From: an uncultured Candidatus Melainabacteria bacterium
Lineage (GTDB): Bacteria; Cyanobacteriota; Vampirovibrionia; Gastranaerophilales; Gastranaerophilaceae
Direction of reading: 5' to 3'
Length of the DNA: 64,000 nucleotides
NCBI GenBank assembly: GCA_934754775.1
Contig: CAKVIM010000001.1
Span: 1 to 64,000 of the forward strand
The notes below the pieces were generated by a model that saw only the letters and a list, made by a program, of their open reading frames with translations, was not told the DNA's origin and searched no databases. The position numbers were made by a program, and so were the translations under genes. Below are positions 45,181-52,810 of this stretch, piece after piece (positions within the stretch are counted from its first letter, which is position 1; each line of letters opens with the position of its first letter).

Positions 45181-45893
45181 TTTTCTCCCTCAACTTCTTC
45201 TTTGTAATCCAAAATCCCTTTCAAAATATAAACATCCTGCGGAGTTGTAATCTTTATGTTGCCAAAATTTCCCTCAACAAGTCGGGTTTCTTTGCCCAAA
45301 ATGTGGAAAAGTGTACAAGAATCGACTATTCCATCATAACTGCTGATTTTTTCGTGTGCCTCAATAATCTCGCCGAGTCGAAAACTTTGCGGAGCCTGTG
45401 CGGCAAAAGTTTCTCTCCTCAAAGGCACATGTTCAGGCACTTTCCCATCCTTGCTTACCAAAATCGTTTCATAGCAAGGTGTCGAAGTTATGCCGGTACC
45501 AAATTTTCTTACGCTTGAAATATTATCCGAAATGACTTTGTCCGTGATAACAGGACGAACTCCATCGTGAATAAGCACAATCGAATCTTTTGAATTTTCT
45601 TTTTGGGCAGCCATAAGTCCGTTATAAATCGATTCCATCGCAGACGCACCGCCTTCAACAATTCCTTTAACCTTGCTCAATCCAAAATTGTCCACGAGCA
45701 TTTGGGCGTAATCCTTGTATTCTTTGAGTATCACAACATAAATCTTGTCTATCTCCGAATGGTTCTGAAACCTCTCAAGAGTATGCACAAGAATCGGTTT
45801 TCCGTTTATTTTTAAAAACTGCTTCGGAAGAGCGTCTTTCCCGCCATTCAGCCTTTGACCTATTCCGCCTGCAAAAATTATTGCAATATTCAT
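45141..45893 (-). CDS. IspD/TarI-type cytidylyltransferase
   Basis: A 250-residue nucleotidyltransferase. The CTP-binding start is IAIIFAGGIGQRLNGGKDALPKQF, with GKPILVHTLERFQ, then VLIHDGVRPVI with the conserved aspartate, QAPQSFRL and DVYILKGIL. The family holds IspD (MEP pathway) and TarI/Bcs1 (CDP-ribitol synthesis for teichoic acid or capsule). The genes around it favour the CDP-polyol role: two CDP-glycerol transferase-like proteins lie in the same cluster. The ATG follows the stop of the upstream gene without a gap. Confidence 0.85.
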   Translation of the reverse strand: MNIAIIFAGGIGQRLNGGKDALPKQFLKINGKPILVHTLERFQNHSEIDKIYVVILKEYKDYAQMLVDNFGLSKVKGIVEGGASAMESIYNGLMAAQKENSKDSIVLIHDGVRPVITDKVISDNISSVRKFGTGITSTPCYETILVSKDGKVPEHVPLRRETFAAQAPQSFRLGEIIEAHEKISSYDGIVDSCTLFHILGKETRLVEGNFGNIKITTPQDVYILKGILDYKEEVEGEKCLRAETEFVNKI

Positions 45894-46289
45894 CTATTCA
45901 AAAATGTCCTTTAATAAAGTAAAAAACGGTTTATCAACAAGCGGCAACACCTTGGTTTTAGTACCTTTAAAGAAATTGTACCGAAAATCATCAATAATGC
46001 TCAAAAACTTCAAAGTCGCAACAAGTACATAATCAGGGTTTGCGGACTTCAAATCATCAAGCGGAATAATCTTGTACCCCAAAGCTTCTTTGCCGGCGTC
46101 TTCTGACGTATACTTTCTATCAGAAACCCCGATAATATTCAAATCTGAAAGGTCAAAATTTTTGACTATCTTCTGAAACAAAATACCGGTTCCATAAACT
46201 ACAACGCTCTTGCCCTTAAGCTTTTTTACAAGCCTTGGTAATTGTTTCGCAAACTTGACCGACTCCAAATACTCCAACTGCTCATCCAT
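45894..46289 (-). CDS. Rossmann-like protein, first gene of the polymer operon
   Basis: A 131-residue protein with a short dinucleotide-type beta-alpha-beta start (GKSVVVYGTGILFQKIVKNF) and strands NIIGVSDRKYTSEDAG and DYVLVATLKFLSII. It has the same order of blocks as the N-terminal part of the protein at 39365-41011. It may bind a nucleotide sugar or a CDP-polyol and act as partner for the cytidylyltransferase gene, which starts directly after its stop. The catalytic role is unknown. A strong promoter with a homopolymeric tract lies upstream. Confidence 0.7.
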   Translation of the reverse strand: MDEQLEYLESVKFAKQLPRLVKKLKGKSVVVYGTGILFQKIVKNFDLSDLNIIGVSDRKYTSEDAGKEALGYKIIPLDDLKSANPDYVLVATLKFLSIIDDFRYNFFKGTKTKVLPLVDKPFFTLLKDIFE

Positions 46290-46303
46290 TAATGCTCGAT
46301 TCC

Positions 46304-46352
46304 CCCCCTATTTACTCCTCGGATTTACCCCCTCGGATTTACCCCTCATGTT
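46304..46352. repeat. Direct repeats GGGGTAAATCCGAG in the operon leader
   Basis: In the untranslated leader of the polymer operon (minus strand) the words GGGGTAAATCCGAG, GGGGTAAATCCGAG and GAGTAAATAGGG follow one another, about 18 bp apart. They resemble the start of the GGGGTAAAT module of the composite repeats. Confidence 0.6.
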
Positions 46353-46353
46353 G

Positions 46354-46382
46354 ATTATACCAAAAATAACCGAGGTTGACAA
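46354..46382 (-). promoter_or_regulatory. Sigma-70 promoter of the surface-polymer operon
   Basis: On the minus strand: TTGTCA (46377-46382), 17 bp, TATAAT (46354-46359) with an extended TGG before it. This is the best full promoter in the window. Transcription would begin near 46347, giving a leader of about 58 nt. A run of 15 C on this strand lies 4 bp upstream of the -35 box. Confidence 0.7.
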
Positions 46383-46386
46383 ACAA

Positions 46387-46401
46387 GGGGGGGGGGGGGG
46401 G
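46387..46401. repeat. Homopolymer tract G15 (C15 on the operon strand)
   Basis: Fifteen G in a row, in a strongly AT-rich genome, directly upstream of the -35 box of the polymer operon. The length may vary between cells or be a sequencing artefact. Confidence 0.85.
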
Positions 46402-46735
46402 AGGGGTAAATATATTGAGCTTGGCGAGGACTACTGGTTGGACGTTTCTTAATGGAAAATTGAAAATGGAAAGTGGAAAATTGTTTAAAAAATTTACCCT
46501 TACGGGCTGAACCTCACCCCTCTCCAACTGGAGAGGGAGCAGTCGTTCGTGAGCTATGCGAACGTTACGAATGCGGGTGAGGGTTAATCTAATTTGCCCT
46601 TGCGGGGAGAACCTCACCCGTTTTTCTAATGTTCAAGCACAGCTTTCACATTAAAAAAACTACCCTCTCCAACTGGAGAGGGTAGTTTTTTTATTTTTTA
46701 TTTTCCATTTTCAATTTTCCATTCAATTCAACGCC
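46394..46735. repeat. Composite palindromic repeat, copy 6
   Basis: No gene. From left: GGGGTAAATATATTGAGC module with ACTACTGGTTGG, the TGGAAAATTG tract, TTACCCTTACGGGCTGAACC, the palindrome CCCTCTCCAACTGGAGAGGG, the arm GCAGTCGTTCGTGAGC / GAATGCGGGTGAGG, CCCTTGCGGGGAGAACC, the module CTAATGTTCAAGCACAGC, a second palindrome CCCTCTCCAACTGGAGAGGG, T7, then TTTTCCATTTTC. This is the most complete copy and can serve as the model. Its last palindrome plus T-run could also terminate transcripts on the plus strand. Confidence 0.8.
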
Positions 46736-46745
46736 CACGCCAAGC

Positions 46746-48110
46746 TTAATTAACCACTTCAAACAAAGCATTCACAACCACAGGGTCCCATTTAACACCT
46801 GCTTCTTGTTTAATAATAGCAAGAGCTTCATCCTTATCCATTGCATCACGATATGCTCTATCAGAAGTCATCGCAGTATAAGCATCCGCTACAGCAATAA
46901 TTCTTGAACCAAACGGGATAGAATTACCCTTCAAGCCTTCCGGCTCGCCGCCACCATCCCAACGCTCCTTGTGGTAATGGATATACGGAATTACTTCTGA
47001 CAAGAAATTGATATTCATAAGCAGATTTACGCCAACATTAGGGTGATTCTGCAATTTTTCCCACTCTTCTTTTGACAACTTGCCCTTGTTCGTGAACAAA
47101 GATTCAGGCAACGTAATTTTACCAATATTCTGCAATAATCCTGCATAATAAACCAAATCTGTAGTCTTTTCATTCAAGCCAAGTTGTTTACAAAGTTTTC
47201 TGGACAAGTCTGCAGTATTTTGAGAGTGTGCAACCTTATATTGACCCTTTTCATCAACCGCTTTAGCAAGTTTTTCAACAAATGCCTGTTGCTGAACGCC
47301 CAAATCACCGATTAGAGCAGTCAATTCAGCTCTCTTGTGCTGCAAATCTTCTGCAAAAACGTTCTCATCATTAATTAGAGCTTCTGTTTCTTCAATAGTT
47401 TTTTGAAGGTGCATAGAAGTTCCGAACAATCTGCCAATAGTTTCAAGCAGATTCATATAAGCTCGTTTAATCGTCTTTTCTTTATAGTTTTCAATAACAA
47501 TTACACCCACAATATGAGCATTATTGTGCATTGGAACAATTGCAAGAGATTTTACGTCAAATTCTTTCAATTCATACTTCGGAATAAAATTGTCAATCTT
47601 TGACACATCCTTGATTTGAACCTTTTCCAAAGTACGGAAAGCTTGTACAATAATTGATTTGTCGCTCTTTGTGTAACCGAGTTTCTTTGCATAGATATTC
47701 TCATCAAAATCAATTGAAGAACCTGCAAGTCCCAAAACTTTGTTACCAATATTTAAACCTTTTGTAAATTCTTTTGTAAGATAAATATGGCATGCGTCTA
47801 CGTCCAAAATTTGAGTCAATGTTTTAGCAATAGAATTGTAAACCACATACTCATCTTGAGAGTTGAAACCAAGAACACAAAGTGTATTATCAAGCGAATA
47901 TATAGAAATCAGCTCTTTCAATTGAGATTTAAGCTTTGTAGTTTTATCCTTGACATCCTTGCCGATTTTGTTAGCCAAATCTTCAGAAATCAGATATTCA
48001 GATATAAAATCACCTAAATTTAATGCAAAGATTTCTTCCAGCGGATCATCTTCCATTAAATCAAGCGAACGCCCGAAAAGTGAAGCTCCAGTTTCTTCTC
48101 TATCTGTCAT
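46746..48110 (-). CDS. GAF plus degenerate HD-GYP domain protein
   Basis: A 454-residue soluble protein. Residues about 75-235 fit a GAF sensor domain (ILDVDACHIYL, SLAIVPMHNNAHIVGVIVIE), then a helical linker and an HD-GYP domain (about 275-454). HD-GYP enzymes cleave cyclic di-GMP. Here the key HD pair is replaced: LLQNIGK has Q327-N328 where HD is expected, and the GYP triplet reads GEP in DGGGEPEGLKG. Other ligands remain (H295, H356, H378 or H380, D409). The protein is therefore probably not a normal phosphodiesterase and may only bind a nucleotide or a partner. GGAAGG precedes the ATG. Confidence 0.85.
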   Translation of the reverse strand: MTDREETGASLFGRSLDLMEDDPLEEIFALNLGDFISEYLISEDLANKIGKDVKDKTTKLKSQLKELISIYSLDNTLCVLGFNSQDEYVVYNSIAKTLTQILDVDACHIYLTKEFTKGLNIGNKVLGLAGSSIDFDENIYAKKLGYTKSDKSIIVQAFRTLEKVQIKDVSKIDNFIPKYELKEFDVKSLAIVPMHNNAHIVGVIVIENYKEKTIKRAYMNLLETIGRLFGTSMHLQKTIEETEALINDENVFAEDLQHKRAELTALIGDLGVQQQAFVEKLAKAVDEKGQYKVAHSQNTADLSRKLCKQLGLNEKTTDLVYYAGLLQNIGKITLPESLFTNKGKLSKEEWEKLQNHPNVGVNLLMNINFLSEVIPYIHYHKERWDGGGEPEGLKGNSIPFGSRIIAVADAYTAMTSDRAYRDAMDKDEALAIIKQEAGVKWDPVVVNALFEVVN

Positions 48111-48274
48111 AATATTCCTTCCTACAAAATAATTTTCTTCTTTGATATATATAACGGCACAAATTTTAAAAACTTTAATCTTTTTTGAAAAAATTATACT
48201 TTAGTTATAGAAAAGTTATACTAATTGGCGAAAATAAAGGCTCTGAGCGGTTTACATTTTGTAACATGATAAAG

Positions 48275-48384
48275 AGGGAATTACCCTAACGGGCTAACAC
48301 CTCACCCGCATTCGTACGGCTCACACAGTTCGCCAACGACTGCGACCTCTCCTGTAAGTAGAGGTTGATGCCTAACAAAAAACC
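48275..48384. repeat. Composite palindromic repeat, copy 7 (short)
   Basis: TTACCCTAACGGGCTAACACC, CCTCACCCGCATTCG, an altered arm (CACACAGTTCGCCAACGACTGCG) and the palindrome CCTCTCCTGTAAGTAGAGG. It joins directly to the inverted copy of the element at the left edge of the window. Confidence 0.7.
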
Positions 48385-48532
48385 AATAGAACATCATTCG
48401 CACCACGAGCGTCCCTTAGCGAGTGCAAAAGTGCCGGTTCACCGGCATCAATCCACAACCGTAAGGTTGTAGAAAACAGTGCGTCATTTCTTTTCTTTTG
48501 CTTCGTTTTCTTTTCTTTTTTCGCAATAAAGA
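48384..48532. repeat. Dispersed repeat, inverted copy of 1-160
   Basis: Contains GAACATCATTCGCACCACGA, CCTTAGCGAGTGCAAAAGTG, a CCGGTTCACCGG hairpin, CCACAACCGTAAGGTTGTAG and a T/C-rich end, in reverse order and orientation relative to 1-160. A 65-codon reading frame across it on the minus strand is not a gene. Confidence 0.75.
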
Positions 48533-48573
48533 AAAGAAAATGAAGAACTATTTTGAAAGAAAAGTACATAATT

Positions 48574-48600
48574 AAAAAAACTCCCGACCAAGTCGGGAGT
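48574..48600 (-). terminator. Strong rho-independent terminator on the minus strand
   Basis: Stem ACTCCCGAC with GTCGGGAGT, three-base loop, then seven T on the minus strand. It is well formed, but no annotated minus-strand gene lies directly upstream. Confidence 0.8.
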
Positions 48601-48662
48601 ATACAATCCTAGAAAACTTTACCATAACGTTTCTTATTTCATACTTATTTTTTAAACCTTTT
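48574..48662 (-). ncRNA. Candidate small RNA with intrinsic terminator
   Basis: On the minus strand a TATAAT box at 48669-48674 is followed about 60-70 nt later by a perfect 9-bp hairpin (ACTCCCGAC / GTCGGGAGT, 48580-48600) and T7. No protein-coding gene on this strand ends here, so the terminator needs another transcript; a small RNA of about 90 nt is the simplest explanation. The box is palindromic (ATTATAAT) and could also serve the response-regulator gene on the plus strand. Confidence 0.4.
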
Positions 48663-48729
48663 GTTGAGATTATAATAACTGTTTCATAATTATTTAGCTA
48701 TTAGACAGTCGGGCAATTTATTTTAATTT

Positions 48730-48753
48730 TTGGCATGCCGCATATTGGCATGC
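48730..48753. promoter_or_regulatory. Two direct TTGGCATGC repeats before the response regulator gene
   Basis: TTGGCATGC occurs at 48730-48738 and 48745-48753, 15 bp apart start to start, 54 bp before the ATG at 48807. Direct repeats of this size are typical binding sites of OmpR-family regulators, but the link to this regulator is a guess. Confidence 0.45.
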
Positions 48754-48806
48754 TCTTGCATTACCCTCAATATTCTTTTAAAATAAAAGACAAAGAGGAA
48801 TGTGTT

Positions 48807-49520
48807 ATGGTTGAGAAGAAAAGAATACTTATTGTTGACGATGATACCGAAATTAGGGACTTGTTGGAATTTGATATCTCATCAAGCGGTTATTTTACAG
48901 ACACCGCATCTGATGGCATGGAAGGTCTGAATAAAGCCTTAAACAACAAGTACGACTTAATTTTGCTAGATGTTATGATGCCGAAGATGAACGGATTTGA
49001 CGTCTGCAAAAATATTCGTCAAGCAAAAATCAATGTTCCGATACTTATGCTAACTGCAAAAGGCACAATCGGTGACAAGACAAGCGGGTTTGACAGCGGG
49101 GCGGATGATTATTTGGTAAAACCGTTTGACGTTCAAGAAGTTTTGCTCAGAATTCGAGTTCTTTTGAGAAGAAATCAACCTCAAGTTGAGAACCTCACCT
49201 CAACCGAAATCCTTGAAGCCGGCGAAATCGAAATCCTACCTGACACGTTAGAAACGGTGATTTTGAACAAAAAAATGAAACTCACACCAACCGAATTTGA
49301 AATCTTGTATTGCTTAATGCAGCATTTCAACAAGCCTGTAACCCTTGCAACGCTTCTTGAAGAGGTTTGGGGATATAGCAGTGATGAAGATGTAAGAATG
49401 CTTAGAGTCCACGTCGGAGCTTTAAGAAACAAAATTGAGCCGGATACAAAGAAACCTAAATACCTGCATACTGTGACAAATGTAGGTTACAAGCTCACTC
49501 CATTTGGCGAAGACGCATAA
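48807..49520 (+). CDS. OmpR/PhoB-family response regulator
   Basis: A 237-residue DNA-binding regulator. The receiver domain has the acidic pair in ILIVDDDTE, acceptor D55 in LILLDVMMPKM, the threonine in MLTAKG and the lysine in YLVKPF. The C-terminal winged helix has KLTPTEFEILYCLMQH and the recognition region SSDEDVRMLRVHVGALRNKI. I start it at ATG 48807 because GAGGAA lies 7 bp upstream and the receiver begins there; upstream in-frame ATGs lie before the ribosome site. The histidine kinase gene follows after 36 bp, so they are a cognate pair. The signal is unknown. Confidence 0.94.
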   Translation: MVEKKRILIVDDDTEIRDLLEFDISSSGYFTDTASDGMEGLNKALNNKYDLILLDVMMPKMNGFDVCKNIRQAKINVPILMLTAKGTIGDKTSGFDSGADDYLVKPFDVQEVLLRIRVLLRRNQPQVENLTSTEILEAGEIEILPDTLETVILNKKMKLTPTEFEILYCLMQHFNKPVTLATLLEEVWGYSSDEDVRMLRVHVGALRNKIEPDTKKPKYLHTVTNVGYKLTPFGEDA

Positions 49521-49556
49521 CTGCAATAATATAGACACAAAACAAAAAGGAACAAA

Positions 49557-51233
49557 ATGGTACAATTTTTTAGCAAAAGAAGATTAAAAATCGCTGAACA
49601 GATAATCATTGTTATCTTCTTTGCCGTACTAATTCCGATGATTGTAAGCGGAATTATCATCAATAACATCAACCAACAGTCAAACCGTGCTCAATTGCGT
49701 TCTGCAGCCGTAATGATTGCCAACATTGTGTCCGAAGAGATTGATGTATTTGAACATTCCATAAACAACGAGCTTGTGCAAATAATTTCAACTTTGGATT
49801 ACATGAACAATCCGGCACAAGAACAAAAGTATCTTGACACAATCATTTTGAGTCTTCCGTTTTATAAAGAACTCGCAGTTGTAAACGAAAGTCAGCTTGC
49901 CAAATACAAAATGTACAACATCCAAGATGATTATGCCGTTTTCAGCCGCCCGATGAGCAAAGGTCGTTATCTGGTCGCAGTTTTAGACATCAACAATTTA
50001 CAAAAGAACCTATTCAAAACACTTACAGAAGATGAGCGTCAAATCTACGTCCTTGTGGACAAAGACGTTGTAGCTTCAAGCAACTATTCGCAAGACGGGC
50101 TGGCAAAAAGCATGGCTCAATTGCCGGACAAGCTAGTGGAAAACAAGCCAACAATCTACGGCAGCATAAAAAATCAACCACTTGTTTATATGAAAAAAAC
50201 AAACCCGGACATAACTATTTTGGTTAACACTACAGAAGCCGTCACAAAACATACTATCGACTATAACCGTGATAGAATAATACTTTCCATACTCATAACC
50301 ATACTCGCAGTATTCTTTGTTGTCGGATTATACACAACTTACCTGTATATCAATATCCGTCAGCTGTTCAAGGCAATTATTGCGATATCAAAAGGAAACT
50401 ATGAAAGACGAATAAGGCTCTTAACCAATATCTTCACGCCTTTCGAGATTGTTTTCCTCGGAAACGAGTTCAACAGAATGGTTAACCAGATTCACAAGTC
50501 CTATATTCAGCTCAAAAAGAAGAACAAGGAGTTAAAACAAGTTAACGAATTCCGTTCAAATATGGTTGACACTGTAAGCCATGAATTCAGAACACCGCTA
50601 ACAAGCATTCAAGGTTACACTTCAAGACTTTTAAGACAAGATATCCAGATTGACGACGAAACCAGAGTCAAATCGCTTAAGATAATAAAGAAACAATCAG
50701 AAAGATTAAAGCGAATGATAGAGGATTTGCTTGTTATTCCTGACATTGAGGGTGCAAGACTTAATGTTAACCTCGTAAATATTCCGATTAATTCTGTAAT
50801 CGAAAGTTCAATTATGCTCGTAAAAAACGACGCAAACAAGGAAATCATCAATAATATTCAAGATTGTGGTATCGAAATCGTTGCAGACACAGATAGAATT
50901 GAGCAGGTTTTTGTGAACCTTATTGAAAATGCGATTAAGTACACAAAAGAGGACACTCCGATTATTCTTGATTACGAGATTAGAGATGAAAGACTTGCTA
51001 TAAGCGTCAAAAACGACTACGACGTCATACCGAGAGAAAAGCTCAAAACTTTGTTCGACAAATTCACGAGAGTTGATGACAAAACAACAAGAACCACTCG
51101 TGGCACGGGTTTAGGCTTATTTATTGTTAAAGGTTTAGTCGAAGCAATGAACGGAGAAATTAGGCTATATTCTAATGAAGAATGCGGTTTCTGCGTTAAA
51201 GTATTCATGCCGATAGCCGAAAATCAGGATTAG
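49557..51233 (+). CDS. Membrane histidine kinase
   Basis: A 558-residue sensor kinase. Two membrane helices (about 14-36 and 241-265) border an extracytoplasmic sensor of about 205 residues, in which DYAVFSRPMSKGRYLVAVLD resembles a Cache/PAS-like fold. HAMP-like helices, the HisKA motif VSHEFRTPLTSIQGY with H342, and an ATPase domain follow, with NLIENAIKYT and the G box RGTGLGLFIVKG. It partners the OmpR-type regulator directly upstream. GGAAC is the ribosome site. pabBC starts 2 bp after its stop, so the folate genes may be read through from this operon. Confidence 0.94.
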   Translation: MVQFFSKRRLKIAEQIIIVIFFAVLIPMIVSGIIINNINQQSNRAQLRSAAVMIANIVSEEIDVFEHSINNELVQIISTLDYMNNPAQEQKYLDTIILSLPFYKELAVVNESQLAKYKMYNIQDDYAVFSRPMSKGRYLVAVLDINNLQKNLFKTLTEDERQIYVLVDKDVVASSNYSQDGLAKSMAQLPDKLVENKPTIYGSIKNQPLVYMKKTNPDITILVNTTEAVTKHTIDYNRDRIILSILITILAVFFVVGLYTTYLYINIRQLFKAIIAISKGNYERRIRLLTNIFTPFEIVFLGNEFNRMVNQIHKSYIQLKKKNKELKQVNEFRSNMVDTVSHEFRTPLTSIQGYTSRLLRQDIQIDDETRVKSLKIIKKQSERLKRMIEDLLVIPDIEGARLNVNLVNIPINSVIESSIMLVKNDANKEIINNIQDCGIEIVADTDRIEQVFVNLIENAIKYTKEDTPIILDYEIRDERLAISVKNDYDVIPREKLKTLFDKFTRVDDKTTRTTRGTGLGLFIVKGLVEAMNGEIRLYSNEECGFCVKVFMPIAENQD

Positions 51234-51235
51234 TT

Positions 51236-52810
51236 ATGCAAATTTATTCAGACAAAAAATTCGAAAACCCGATTGAGATAATCAAGGCAGACGGGGACTT
51301 GAAGGAAGCTCTTGATAAAATCGACCAATTAAGGCATAAATACTACCTTTTAGGGTATATCACCTATGATTTTAAGAAATTATATTTTAAAGTTTATGAA
51401 AAATTTGAAAAATACATCCCAAATCCGCCTAAAAAGTTAGGCACAATTATAACCCCGAAAATAAGCAAAGATAAGTACGTTGAGGCAATTGAGAAAATCA
51501 AGGATTATATTTCTGAAGGCGTGACTTATGAAGTCAATTACACCTACCCGTCGGACGTTTTGACTAACTTAAACGGAATTGAACTATACGAAGCAATTTT
51601 AGAAAAACAAAAAACGCCTTATAACACCTTCATTGAGACACCTGATTTAACGTTGCTTTCTTATTCTCCGGAACTTTTTTTCAGACTTAAAGAAAGAAAA
51701 ATTTTCACTAAGCCGATGAAAGGAACAGTGCCACGTTTCGGCGATAGCGAAGATTTAGCAAGAAAAGAATTTCTTTATAACGACATAAAAAATCGTGCAG
51801 AAAATATTATGATTGTCGATTTATTGAGAAACGATTTGGGAAGAATTGCAAAAGCAGGCAGCGTGAACGTTGACAAGCTTTTTGATATAGAAGAACATCC
51901 GACAGTTTTCCAGATGACATCAGAAATTTCTGCCGAATTAGAAAAAGGTGTGACGCTTTACGACATATTCCGCTCGATTTTTCCGTGCGGCTCAATAACA
52001 GGAGCTCCAAAGCGTTCCACAATGCAGGTAATTGAAGAGCTAGAACCGTTTGAGCGAAACATATACTGCGGAGCAATCGGCTTTTTGTCACCTGAAGTAT
52101 GCGAATTTAGCGTACCCATTAGAATTCTATACGGCAAAGATTGCCACTACACCTACCATGCCGGCGGAGCAATTGTTTGGGATTCGACTCCGGAAGACGA
52201 ATGGAATGAAACACTTGTCAAAACAAAGTTTCTTCAAACTGATTTTCAGTTGATTGAAACAGCGGTTGATGACTGGGCAAGCCATGTTGAAAGAATGAAA
52301 AATTCCGCACAGGCTTTGGGTTTCAAGTGGAATAAAGAAATTGAAAAACTGGGAACAATACTGGACGCCAATGACGTATTAGAACAGAAATTAAGGGTAA
52401 CTTTAACTAAAAATGGAAGCTTTGAACACGAGGTTAGTAAAATAATACCGGACAAAAGTGACAAAAAGTTTATCCGACTCGAAGGAAAAGTAGATTCTCA
52501 AAATCCATTTCTTTACCACAAAACAACCGTCCGAGAAGCTATGCCAAAAGATGTTTTTGAGCATATTAGAATGAACGAAAAAAACGAAATCACAGAAGGA
52601 ATTTTTACCAATATTGCAATCGAAAAAGATGGTCAATTATTCACACCGCCTGTATCGTGTGGACTCTTAAACGGTACATATCGTCAAAAATTGATTAAGG
52701 AAGGTAAAATGAGCGAAAAAGTCTTGTACGCAAAGGATTTAAAAGAAGCTGACAGGATTTTCTGCTTCAATTCGGTTAGAAAAATGATTGAGGTGAAATT
52801 ATGCTCATAA
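51236..52810 (+). CDS. Bifunctional aminodeoxychorismate synthase I / aminodeoxychorismate lyase
   Basis: A PabB-PabC fusion of 524 residues for 4-aminobenzoate, the folate precursor. The PabB part (1 to about 335) has the chorismate-binding blocks KPMKGTVPR, NIMIVDLLRNDLGRIA, SITGAPKRSTMQVIEELE, YCGAIGFLSP and GGAIVWDSTPEDEWNE. The shorter second part has the class IV aminotransferase pattern ITEGIFTNIAIEKDGQLFTPP and GLLNGTYRQKLIKEGK, which fits PabC. The pair makes aminodeoxychorismate, with ammonia from PabA, and then releases pyruvate. The start follows the kinase stop by 2 bp and pabA overlaps the end by 10 bp. Confidence 0.92.
   Translation: MQIYSDKKFENPIEIIKADGDLKEALDKIDQLRHKYYLLGYITYDFKKLYFKVYEKFEKYIPNPPKKLGTIITPKISKDKYVEAIEKIKDYISEGVTYEVNYTYPSDVLTNLNGIELYEAILEKQKTPYNTFIETPDLTLLSYSPELFFRLKERKIFTKPMKGTVPRFGDSEDLARKEFLYNDIKNRAENIMIVDLLRNDLGRIAKAGSVNVDKLFDIEEHPTVFQMTSEISAELEKGVTLYDIFRSIFPCGSITGAPKRSTMQVIEELEPFERNIYCGAIGFLSPEVCEFSVPIRILYGKDCHYTYHAGGAIVWDSTPEDEWNETLVKTKFLQTDFQLIETAVDDWASHVERMKNSAQALGFKWNKEIEKLGTILDANDVLEQKLRVTLTKNGSFEHEVSKIIPDKSDKKFIRLEGKVDSQNPFLYHKTTVREAMPKDVFEHIRMNEKNEITEGIFTNIAIEKDGQLFTPPVSCGLLNGTYRQKLIKEGKMSEKVLYAKDLKEADRIFCFNSVRKMIEVKLCS

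Noticed and set aside
46210..46452. Plus-strand frame through the G15 tract
   Set aside because: It is antisense to the first gene of the polymer operon, reads the homopolymer as poly-glycine and ends inside a repeat.
48372..48569. Minus-strand frame of 65 codons
   Set aside because: It lies entirely inside a dispersed repeat (inverted copy of 1-160) and its translation is low-complexity at the start.
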